Source: Dyella silvatica (GTDB lineage Bacteria; Pseudomonadota; Gammaproteobacteria; Xanthomonadales; Rhodanobacteraceae). From it: 51,396 bases of DNA. Positions within the stretch are counted from its first letter, which is position 1. Each line of letters starts with the position of its first letter. Location: contig NZ_JAPDPE010000020.1 in NCBI RefSeq assembly GCF_026283955.1, forward strand, positions 1 through 51,396. Reading direction: 5' to 3'. The translations under genes and the position numbers were made by a program. Below the pieces are notes generated by a model. The model was given only the letters and a program-made list of their open reading frames with translations. It made no database searches and was not told where the DNA came from. Shown here one piece after another: positions 44,490 through 51,396 of this stretch.

Positions 44490-44530
44490 TGGATGCAATT
44501 AGTAAATATCACTTCATTCACTATAGCCTG
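44475..44530. promoter_or_regulatory. LysR/acyl-CoA operon intergenic operator region
   Basis: ATGAAT-GCT-ATTCAT (44475-44489) is a perfect 6-bp dyad covering the LysR start codon. T(44489)-N11-A(44501) fits a LysR box. An AT-rich stretch with CACTATAG lies to the right at about 44519. These are candidate sites only. Confidence 0.35.
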
Positions 44531-44607
44531 AGTCCTAGCATGGCTGTATTCACCGCTGGGAAGGCGATCCATGAGGGATCCGACCGACCCACTCACCAGG
44601 CCGCCTT

Positions 44608-46323
44608 ATGCCGTCAGCTCACTCGTCAGTGCCCGGTATCCCTACCCACCCCGCGCTAGAGCGGCGCTGGTACGGCAGCTATCCACCCGGCGTTCCGACA
44701 TCGATCGAGCTCGATCGATACAGCTCGCTATGCGACGTCTTCAGCCGCAGTTTTAAAGAGCACGCCGACAAGCCGGCGCTGATATGCATGGGCGTCACGG
44801 TGAGCTATCGGCAACTGGATGAAGCTTCGCATCGACTCGCCGCCTGGCTGCAAAGCCTGGGTTTGGCAGCAGGTGCGCGGGTGGCGGTGATGCTGCCCAG
44901 CCTGCCGCAATATCTGGTCTGCGTACCGGCCATCCTGCGCGCCGGTTTCGTGGTGGTGAACGTCAACCCGATGTACACCCCGCGGGAGCTGGCGCACCAA
45001 CTCAAGGATAGCGGCGCCGAAGCCATCGTGATCCTGGAAAATTTCGCGCATGTGTTCCAGCAAGTACGCGAACAGACCGAGGTCAAACATGTCGTGGTCG
45101 CTACCGTCGGCGACATGCTGGGCGGCCTCAAAGGCGTACTGACAAATTTTGTGGTGCGCAAGGTAAAGAAGGCGGTGCCGGCCTGGTCGCTGCCCGGGCA
45201 TGATCGATTCAACGACGTGCTCCAGCGCGGCGCCAGCTTGCCACTGCACGAAGCGCAACCGGGCCAGGGCGACCTGGCGATGCTGCAATACACCGGCGGC
45301 ACCACCGGTGTCGCCAAGGGCGCCATGCTGCTGCATCGCAGCCTGCTTGCCGCCGTCAGCCAGGCGGAGTCATGGATGCGACCGGCGCTGACCGAAACAC
45401 CTGCCGTGGCCAATCCGCTGCTGTTGGTGCCGTTGCCGCTTTACCACGTCTATACCCTGTACCTGTCGATGATGAGCCTGAGCATCGGCGCATGCTGCCT
45501 GCTGATACCCAACCCGCGCGATATCAACAGCCTGGTCAAGGCAATGCAGCAACACCGCTTTCATCTGATGACCGGGTTGAACACGCTATATAACGCCCTG
45601 CTCAATCACCCGCAGATCGGCGCGGTGGATTTTTCCGCCTGCCGCAGTTTTATCGGTGGTGGCGCCGCCACCCAACAAGCCATCGCCGAACGCTGGCATA
45701 GCTTGACCGGCCGCTGGATTCAGGAGGGCTGGGGCATGAGCGAGACCACCGGCGCCGGCACCTGCAATCCACCGCATCGCCATGAATTCAACGGCAGCAT
45801 CGGCTTGCCGCTGCCCTCCACCGATATGCTCATTCGCGATGAAGAGGGCCACGACCTGCCCATCAGTGAAGTCGGCGAGATCTGTATCGCCGGGCCGCAA
45901 TTGATGGCCGGCTATTGGCAACGGGCGGAAGAAACCGAGCAAGCGCTGGGCGCCGACGGATTCCTGAAAACCGGCGATATCGGGATGATGGATGAACAAG
46001 GCTATGTGCGCATCGTCGATCGCAAAAAAGACATGATTCTGGTCTCCGGCTTCAACGTGTATCCCAGCGAAATCGAAGAAGTCGCCATCGCACACCCGGG
46101 CGTACTGGAGGCCGCGGCCATCAGCATGCCCGACGAACACAGCGGCGAAGCGGTGAAATTGTTCGTGGTCAAGAAAGACCCGCAGCTGAGCGTCGAAAGC
46201 ATGCGCAGCTATTGCGAGAAAAACCTCACGAATTACAAGCGCCCGCGGCAGATCCTGTTTATCGACGAGCTGCCGAAATCGCCGGTAGGCAAAGTGCTGC
46301 GCCGCGCGCTGCGCGACAGCTAA
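44608..46323 (+). CDS. Acyl-CoA synthetase (AMP-forming ligase)
   Basis: A 571-residue ANL-superfamily ligase that activates a carboxylic acid to its CoA ester using ATP. The P-loop is YTGGTTGVAKGAMLLHRSLL, the A5 region GWGMSETTGAGT, the A7 motif LKTGDIG, the hinge VDRKKDMILVSGFNVYPSEIE, and the catalytic lysine lies in LPKSPVGKVLRRALRD. It is close to FadD-type long-chain ligases in size and motifs. It is the first gene of the LysR-controlled operon and would provide the acyl-CoA for the downstream dehydrogenase, kinase and SDR. Confidence 0.93.
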   Translation: MPSAHSSVPGIPTHPALERRWYGSYPPGVPTSIELDRYSSLCDVFSRSFKEHADKPALICMGVTVSYRQLDEASHRLAAWLQSLGLAAGARVAVMLPSLPQYLVCVPAILRAGFVVVNVNPMYTPRELAHQLKDSGAEAIVILENFAHVFQQVREQTEVKHVVVATVGDMLGGLKGVLTNFVVRKVKKAVPAWSLPGHDRFNDVLQRGASLPLHEAQPGQGDLAMLQYTGGTTGVAKGAMLLHRSLLAAVSQAESWMRPALTETPAVANPLLLVPLPLYHVYTLYLSMMSLSIGACCLLIPNPRDINSLVKAMQQHRFHLMTGLNTLYNALLNHPQIGAVDFSACRSFIGGGAATQQAIAERWHSLTGRWIQEGWGMSETTGAGTCNPPHRHEFNGSIGLPLPSTDMLIRDEEGHDLPISEVGEICIAGPQLMAGYWQRAEETEQALGADGFLKTGDIGMMDEQGYVRIVDRKKDMILVSGFNVYPSEIEEVAIAHPGVLEAAAISMPDEHSGEAVKLFVVKKDPQLSVESMRSYCEKNLTNYKRPRQILFIDELPKSPVGKVLRRALRDS

Positions 46324-46351
46324 ACCGACAACCCGTTATCACGAGAGAGCC

Positions 46352-47575
46352 ATGGACTTCTCCTTAAGCCCGAAAACGCTGGATTACCTGCAGCGCTTGC
46401 AAGCCTTTATCGCCGAACACGTGCAACCGATCGAAGAAGCCTACCGGCACGATAACGCCAGCCGTAATACCGGTGCCGACTGGAGCCAGTGGCGGGTGCT
46501 GCCGATCATAGAAGAGCTCAAGAGCAAGGCTCGCGCCGCCGGCCTATGGAACCTGTTCTTGCCCGACGCCACCCTCGGCGCCGGTTTAAGCACCCTGGAA
46601 TACGCGACGCTGGCAGAAGCCATGGGGCATAGCGAATTCGCCGCCGAGATCTTCAATTGCAGCGCGCCGGACACCGGCAACATGGAGGTGCTTTATCACT
46701 ACGGCAGCGATGCGCAGAAAGAGCAATGGCTGAAGCCGTTGCTGGCCGGCACGATCCGCTCGGTGTTCTGCATGACCGAACCAGACGTAGCGTCGTCCGA
46801 TGCGACCAACATGCAGGCGACCATCCAGGTCGATGGCGACATGCTGATACTGAACGGCAAGAAGTGGTGGTCCACCGGCATCGGTCATCCCAACTGCAAG
46901 CTGGCGATCTTCATGGGCTTGTCCGATCCGGATGCCGAACCGCATAGCCGTCACAGCATGGTCTTGGTGCCGATGGATGCCCCCGGCGTGCGGATCACCC
47001 GGATGCTGCCGACCTATGGCGAATACGACCCGCCGCATGGTCATGGCGAAGTGGTGTTCGAGAATGTACGCGTACCCAAAACAAATCTGCTGCTCGGCTT
47101 TGGCAAAGGTTTCGCCATCGCCCAGGGCCGTCTTGGCCCAGGCCGTATTCACCATTGCATGCGTGCGATTGGCGCTGCCGAGCGCGCCCTGCAATTAATG
47201 ATAACCCGAGGCCTGAGCCGGGTCGCTTTCGGCAAACCGCTGATCGATCTTGGCGGCAACCGCGAGCGTGTCGCCGATGCGCGTATTGCCATCGACCAGG
47301 CGCGCCTGCTCACCCTGTATGCCGCCTGGAAAATCGACACCGCCGGCGTCAAGCACGCCATGACCGAAATCGCCGCGATCAAAGTCGTCGCGCCGAATGT
47401 GCTGCAAACCATTGTCGATCAAGCCATCCAGATACATGGCGGCGCCGGTGTGTCGCACGACGTGCCGCTGACCGGGCTGTTCCTGATTGCCCGCTCGCTG
47501 CGCATCGCCGACGGCCCGGATGAAGTACATCGCGGATTGCTGTCACGCATGGAACTGGCCAAGTACAAACATTAG
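46352..47575 (+). CDS. Acyl-CoA dehydrogenase, ACAD10/11-like
   Basis: A 407-residue flavin-dependent acyl-CoA dehydrogenase. The FAD/substrate loop is CMTEPDVASSDATNMQATIQ and GKKWWSTGIGHPNCK. The C-terminal helical domain has GRIHHCMRAIGAAERALQLM, QIHGGAGVSHDVPLTGLF, and ADGPDEVHRGLLSRMELAKY. The GAGVS and VHRG blocks are those seen in the ACAD10/11 group. In the Lva pathway the homologue LvaC acts on a phosphorylated 4-hydroxyacyl-CoA. It follows the ligase by 28 bases with GAGAGAG before the ATG. Confidence 0.92.
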   Translation: MDFSLSPKTLDYLQRLQAFIAEHVQPIEEAYRHDNASRNTGADWSQWRVLPIIEELKSKARAAGLWNLFLPDATLGAGLSTLEYATLAEAMGHSEFAAEIFNCSAPDTGNMEVLYHYGSDAQKEQWLKPLLAGTIRSVFCMTEPDVASSDATNMQATIQVDGDMLILNGKKWWSTGIGHPNCKLAIFMGLSDPDAEPHSRHSMVLVPMDAPGVRITRMLPTYGEYDPPHGHGEVVFENVRVPKTNLLLGFGKGFAIAQGRLGPGRIHHCMRAIGAAERALQLMITRGLSRVAFGKPLIDLGGNRERVADARIAIDQARLLTLYAAWKIDTAGVKHAMTEIAAIKVVAPNVLQTIVDQAIQIHGGAGVSHDVPLTGLFLIARSLRIADGPDEVHRGLLSRMELAKYKH

Positions 47576-47767
47576 ACGCAGACCACGCTTACACCCTTCC
47601 GCACCTTTCTTGATTCGGCAGGACACGATGACTCCACGCTTCGCTAACCACGGCCTGATCGAATCACGCTGCCAGCACCCCAGCCATGCTCGGCTCGGCG
47701 CAGGCAACCATGGTTTGCATACGCTCGCTGCTGACCGCATCGACGCTGGCCACAATGGGCGGTGCGC

Positions 47768-48595
47768 ATGAGCTCGCGCATCTTCATCACTGGAGGCGCC
47801 TCCGGCCTGGGCCGCGCACTCGCCGAACGTTATGCGCGCGCCGGCTGGCGTGTATGCATCGGCGACCTGGACCTTGCGCGCTGCGCGCAAACCCTGGCCG
47901 CGCTGCACGCACAGTCGCCTCTTAACCACGCACTCGCCTGCGACGTCACTCGCGAGGATGCGGTGCAGGCGGCCGCCGATTGGCTGCAACGCGAATGGGG
48001 TGGCGTCGATGTAGTCGTCAACAATGCCGGCGTCGCGCAGATGGGTGGCATCGAAGAAGCTTCGCTCGCCGACTGGCAATGGATTGTCGACATCAACCTG
48101 CTCGGCGTGGTGCGTGGCTGCAAGGTGTTCACGCCGTTATTGCGTGCGCAAGGCGGCGGCAAGCTGGTCAATGTCGCCTCGATGGCTGGGCTGATCCATA
48201 TGCCTCAGGCGGCGGCGTATAACGCGACCAAGGCCGCGGTAGTCGCCTTGACGGAAACCCTGCAACTGGAGCTGGAAGCCGACCGCATCGGTGTCACCGT
48301 GGTGTGCCCGGCATTTTTTCGCACCGCCCTGGCAGAAAACATGCGCGCCAGTAATCCGCAACTTGCATCGATGACCAAGCGGCTGGTCGAGCGCGCCCGC
48401 ATCGGCCCGGATGAGATCGCCCAGCAAGTGTTCGACGGCGTCGCTCGGGGCGACACGCATATTTTCACCCACCCGGAAGCTCGCCGTGCCTGGCGACTGA
48501 AACGCTACCTGCCGTACCGCTGGTATCTGGCGATGATGCGCAAGCAACTGGCCGAGTTGGCGGCGCGCATGCAACGCAAGGTCAAGCCGCGGTGA
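47768..48595 (+). CDS. Short-chain dehydrogenase/reductase of the acyl-CoA operon
   Basis: A 275-residue classical SDR: TGGASGLG at 8-15, NNAG at 85-88, catalytic S138, Y151 and K155 in YNATK. After the second strand IGDLDL has an aspartate, which favours NAD(H). The C-terminal 50 residues (WRLKRYLPYRWYLAMMRKQL) are basic and amphipathic. ATG 47768 is chosen, though a GTG at 47762 is possible. The 192 bases before it hold no recognisable gene. The stop overlaps the kinase start in the sequence GTGA. By position it may oxidise or reduce a keto/hydroxyacyl group. Confidence 0.9.
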   Translation: MSSRIFITGGASGLGRALAERYARAGWRVCIGDLDLARCAQTLAALHAQSPLNHALACDVTREDAVQAAADWLQREWGGVDVVVNNAGVAQMGGIEEASLADWQWIVDINLLGVVRGCKVFTPLLRAQGGGKLVNVASMAGLIHMPQAAAYNATKAAVVALTETLQLELEADRIGVTVVCPAFFRTALAENMRASNPQLASMTKRLVERARIGPDEIAQQVFDGVARGDTHIFTHPEARRAWRLKRYLPYRWYLAMMRKQLAELAARMQRKVKPR

Positions 48596-49662
48596 GCGCC
48601 AGCACCGATCAAGCGGGTAGCGTGCGCGCAGGCGAAGAGCTGGATATCGTCGCCGTCGATGCCTGGCTGAAACAACAACTGCCCTCGCTGCAAGGCACGC
48701 CCAAGGTCACCCAGTACGCCGGCGGCGCGTCGAACTGGACCTACCGGCTCGAATACGCCAACGACGATTTGATCCTGCGCCGCCCGCCCAGCGGCACCAA
48801 GGCCAAGTCGGCGCACGACATGGGCCGTGAGTTTCGCATTCAACAGGCATTGCAACCGGTGTTTCCCTACGTGCCGGCGATGCGTGCGCATTGCACCGAT
48901 ACCACGGTGATCGGCGCCGAGTTTTACGTGATGCAACGCCTGGCCGGCATCATCCCGCGCAAGAATCTGCCGCGCGATTTGAATCTGCCGCCGGACACCG
49001 TGCGGCAATTGTGTCTAAACGTCATCGATACGCTGATCGCCCTGCATCAAGTGGATATCCATGCGGCCGGGCTCGACAAGCTCGGCGTCGGCGCCGGTTA
49101 TGCGCGGCGCCAGATCGACGGCTGGAGCAAACGTTACCTCGACGCACGTACCTGGAACGTGCCGCGCGGCGAAAAAATCATGGCGTGGCTACAAGCGCAT
49201 CTGCCCCAGCAAGAGCGCATCTGCGTCACCCATAACGACTTTCGTTTCGACAATGTGGTGCTTGATCCCAATGACCCGACTCGGGTCATCGGGGTGCTGG
49301 ATTGGGAGCTGGCCACCCTGGGCGATCCGCTGATGGATCTGGGCAACAGCATGGCCTATTGGGTTCAGGCGGATGATGACTTCATGGCGCGCGCCACCCG
49401 GCGCCAGCCCACCCACCTGCCCGGCATGCTTAGCCGCAACGAAGTGGTGGCCTATTACTGCGCCAAGAGCGGATTCGAACCCGAGCACTGGGCTTTTTAT
49501 GAGGTGTATGGATTATTTCGCCTGTCCGCCATCGCGCAGCAGATTTACTACCGCTACTACCACCGGCAGACCCGCAACCCAGCGTTCAAGAACTTCTGGC
49601 AGCTGGTGCATTACCTGCATTGGCGCTGCCGCCGGGCGATGCGGCAAGGCAACCGGCCTTGA
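48592..49662 (+). CDS. APH-family kinase (LvaA/ACAD11-kinase-like)
   Basis: A 356-residue protein of the aminoglycoside phosphotransferase fold. The Brenner motif is HNDFRFDN, with H214, D216 and N221. The metal-binding aspartate is D237 in VLDWELATLGDP. The N-lobe is WTYRLEYANDDLILRRPPSG, where the ATP-binding lysine position is not the usual one. In levulinic-acid breakdown LvaA phosphorylates 4-hydroxyacyl-CoA, and mammalian ACAD11 carries a homologous kinase domain. The start is a GTG overlapping the SDR stop. An antibiotic-resistance role is unlikely given its acyl-CoA neighbours. Confidence 0.87.
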   Translation: MSASTDQAGSVRAGEELDIVAVDAWLKQQLPSLQGTPKVTQYAGGASNWTYRLEYANDDLILRRPPSGTKAKSAHDMGREFRIQQALQPVFPYVPAMRAHCTDTTVIGAEFYVMQRLAGIIPRKNLPRDLNLPPDTVRQLCLNVIDTLIALHQVDIHAAGLDKLGVGAGYARRQIDGWSKRYLDARTWNVPRGEKIMAWLQAHLPQQERICVTHNDFRFDNVVLDPNDPTRVIGVLDWELATLGDPLMDLGNSMAYWVQADDDFMARATRRQPTHLPGMLSRNEVVAYYCAKSGFEPEHWAFYEVYGLFRLSAIAQQIYYRYYHRQTRNPAFKNFWQLVHYLHWRCRRAMRQGNRP

Positions 49663-49727
49663 CCATCAGCCGCTGATCGACCCATGCCCCTGATCACACC
49701 GTGCTACCCCACTCCTTGGAATCGCGC

Positions 49728-50708
49728 ATGAAAGCCCTGCTCTGCAACGCATTCGGCCCCATCGAAAACCTGAGCATCGAAGAGGTCGCCGCGCCAGTCG
49801 CCGGCCCCGGCCAGGTCGTGGTCGACATCAAGGCGGCGGCGTTGAATTTTCCCGACGCGTTAATCGTGCAGGGGCTGTATCAGGTCAAACCGGCGCTGCC
49901 GTTTTCGCCGGGCGCCGAATTTGCCGGGGTGATCAAGGCGGTAGGTGAAGGTGTCCATCACCTCATGCTCGGTGACCGGGTAATCGCACTGGTTCCGCAC
50001 GGCGGCTTGGCCGAGCACTGCGTCGTCGATGCGCGCGCCATCATCCCCTTGCCCGCCGATATGGACTACGCCACCGGTGCCGCCTTGCTGTTGACCTATT
50101 GCACCTCGCTGCATGCGCTCCAAGATGTCGCCAAACTGGCGCAGGGTGAAACCCTGCTGGTGCTCGGCGCCGCCGGCGGCGTGGGTATCGCCGCCATCGA
50201 AATCGGCAAGCTGATGGGTGCCCGCGTCATCGCCGCGGCGTCCAGCGAAGCCAAGCTGGCGTTATGCCGCGAGCACGGCGCCGACGAAACCATCAACTAT
50301 GCCAGCGAAGATCTGCGCGAACGGCTGGATGCCTTGACCGGCAAGCGTGGCGTGGATGTGGTTTACGATGCTGTCGGCGGCGCCTATAGCGAACCGGCCT
50401 TGCGCGCCACCGCATGGGGCGGGCGCTTGCTGGTGGTGGGTTTTGCGACGGGCGATATACCGCGCATCCCGTTGAATCTCGCCTTGCTCAAAGAGCGCGC
50501 GATTCTCGGTGTCTACTGGGGTGACTGGGCCAAGCGCAACCCGGCGCTGCAACAAGCGCAGCTGCTGCAACTGCTGAGCTGGTTTCGTAGCCGGCAGATC
50601 ATGCCACCTGTGACCGAACAAGTACCGCTGCATGATGCGGTCGACGCGCTGCAACGGATGGCCTCACGCCAGGTACGCGGCAAGATCGTGGTGCTACCGG
50701 AGGCATGA
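49728..50708 (+). CDS. NADPH:quinone-oxidoreductase-like MDR enzyme
   Basis: A 326-residue medium-chain reductase. VKPALPFSPGAEFAGVIK is the N-terminal signature, LLLTYCTSLHALQD links to the Rossmann domain, and VLGAAGGVGIAAIEIGKLMG binds NADPH. The zinc ligands of alcohol dehydrogenases are absent, as in quinone reductases and enoyl reductases. It could reduce an enal or enoyl intermediate of the operon's pathway. The start follows the kinase stop by 65 bases, and an upstream GTG at 49701 is less likely. Confidence 0.9.
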   Translation: MKALLCNAFGPIENLSIEEVAAPVAGPGQVVVDIKAAALNFPDALIVQGLYQVKPALPFSPGAEFAGVIKAVGEGVHHLMLGDRVIALVPHGGLAEHCVVDARAIIPLPADMDYATGAALLLTYCTSLHALQDVAKLAQGETLLVLGAAGGVGIAAIEIGKLMGARVIAAASSEAKLALCREHGADETINYASEDLRERLDALTGKRGVDVVYDAVGGAYSEPALRATAWGGRLLVVGFATGDIPRIPLNLALLKERAILGVYWGDWAKRNPALQQAQLLQLLSWFRSRQIMPPVTEQVPLHDAVDALQRMASRQVRGKIVVLPEA

Positions 50709-50758
50709 ATGCACGCCAGCGACAAGTTCTTTTGCATCGCCACGCCGGCTAGCCACCG

Positions 50759-51396
50759 ATGAGTACGGTGTATTTGATCCGGCACGGTCAGGCGGCCTTT
50801 GGCGAAGCCGACTACGACCGTCTCAGCGAACGCGGCACGCAACAGGCGCAGCTGCTGGGTGCCGCACTGGCCCCTGCCCTCACGCACGCGCAGCTCATTG
50901 TTTGCGGTGACATGCAGCGACATCGACAAACGGCGCAAGCATGTCTTGAAGCGATCGGCCTAGCGACCGAATGGGAGGTCGATGCGCAATGGAACGAATT
51001 CGATCACGACCGCATCGTCCGCGCCTATCGCCCCGAATACGCCGACCATGCACGCCTGCGCGCCGACCTGCTGGCCTCGCCCGACCCACAGCGCATGTTT
51101 CAAACGATTTTCGAGGCGGCGGTGCTGCGCTGGGTCAGCGGCCAGCACGACGCCGACTACAGCGAGACCTGGCTGGCCTTTCGCGCACGTTGCCGACAGG
51201 CGCTGCACAGCCTGTTGGCGCGCCTGCCGCCGGCCACAGATGCACTGGTGTTCACCTCGGGCGGGCCGATTGCCGCAATCACTCAGGATTTACTGCAGAT
51301 CCCCGATAGTCATGGTTTCCGCTTGAACTGGGTGCTGGTGAATGGCGGCGTGACCAAGTTAATTGTCGGCAAACGCGGCGCGCATTTATCGACCTT
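50759..51396 (+). CDS. Histidine phosphatase family protein (partial, runs off the window)
   Basis: At least 212 residues of a phosphoglycerate-mutase-like phosphatase. STVYLIRHGQAAFGEADYDR carries the catalytic RHG, and TSGGPIAAITQDLL is the C-terminal histidine region, although the usual second histidine is not obvious there (TSGG in place of the common SHGG). ATG 50759 is 50 bases after the quinone-reductase gene, so it should be co-transcribed. Such a phosphatase beside an acyl-CoA kinase may remove phosphate from intermediates, but this is inference. Confidence 0.88.
   Translation, partial: MSTVYLIRHGQAAFGEADYDRLSERGTQQAQLLGAALAPALTHAQLIVCGDMQRHRQTAQACLEAIGLATEWEVDAQWNEFDHDRIVRAYRPEYADHARLRADLLASPDPQRMFQTIFEAAVLRWVSGQHDADYSETWLAFRARCRQALHSLLARLPPATDALVFTSGGPIAAITQDLLQIPDSHGFRLNWVLVNGGVTKLIVGKRGAHLST

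Noticed and set aside
47628-47771. Small gene between the acyl-CoA dehydrogenase and SDR, possibly an LvaB equivalent
   Set aside because: The frame has no good ribosome binding site, no hydrophobic core and no resemblance to a folded small protein.
48592-49662. Aminoglycoside-resistance phosphotransferase
   Set aside because: The fold is APH, but the operon context and sequence fit acyl-CoA-associated kinases better.

Overview
The window is GC-rich (about 60 percent) chromosomal DNA, most likely from a gammaproteobacterium of the Lysobacterales (Xanthomonadales), probably near Dyella, Frateuria or Rhodanobacter. That placement is an impression from gene content (TonB receptor, Tat-exported tyrosinase, pirin/DoxX operon, paralogous RsgA, XRE/membrane-protein pair) and has not been tested. 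I see no rRNA, tRNA, CRISPR array, insertion sequence or phage gene.

Positions 1-24,000 are a mixture of housekeeping and accessory genes: an AraC regulator, a membrane-protein/XRE pair overlapping by four bases, a zinc-peptidase-like protein, a MASE1 protein with a degenerate kinase end, argS, a methyltransferase, a MocR regulator, a protein with two DoxX-like halves, a secreted alpha/beta hydrolase, a band-7 (SPFH) protein with a ribbon-helix-helix partner, a frameshifted rsgA copy, a Tat-exported tyrosinase with a small exported partner, a P-loop ATPase behind two tandem terminators, and a LysR gene divergent from a pirin-DoxX-dinucleotide-binding-protein operon. Several promoters carry clear inverted repeats, the best being between the candidate -35 and -10 boxes of the SPFH operon.

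Positions 24,000-30,000 hold a large exported trypsin-fold protease, an NlpC/P60 peptidase, a cysteine-rich zinc-ribbon-like protein and a RecF-like ATPase. Between protease and peptidase lies the most striking non-coding structure: a cluster of TGTCCG/CGGACA dyads, then a perfect sigma-54 promoter, then a 28-codon hydrophobic peptide gene with a good ribosome binding site. It looks like an activator-controlled small-membrane-protein unit.

Positions 29,900-51,396 look like one large catabolic island. The left part has an aldehyde dehydrogenase, an AraC regulator fused in frame to a sugar-lactone-oxidase-type flavoenzyme, a fold-III PLP enzyme, a short-chain dehydrogenase and an MFS carrier. 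The middle has a secreted Notum/pectinacetylesterase-family hydrolase, a membrane-anchored helical partner and a TonB receptor. The right part has a class II aldolase homologue and a LysR gene divergent from an acyl-CoA ligase, acyl-CoA dehydrogenase, second dehydrogenase, APH-family kinase, quinone-reductase-type enzyme and histidine phosphatase. The ligase, kinase, dehydrogenase and SDR match the enzyme types used for 4-hydroxyacyl-CoA breakdown (Lva pathway, ACAD10/11). A 12-base motif, GGTCAATTGGCG, occurs upstream of both the AraC fusion gene and the TonB/aldolase divergon and may tie the island into one regulon. The inferred job is to release, import and oxidise an ester-bound, possibly hydroxylated, lipophilic acid; the substrate is unknown.
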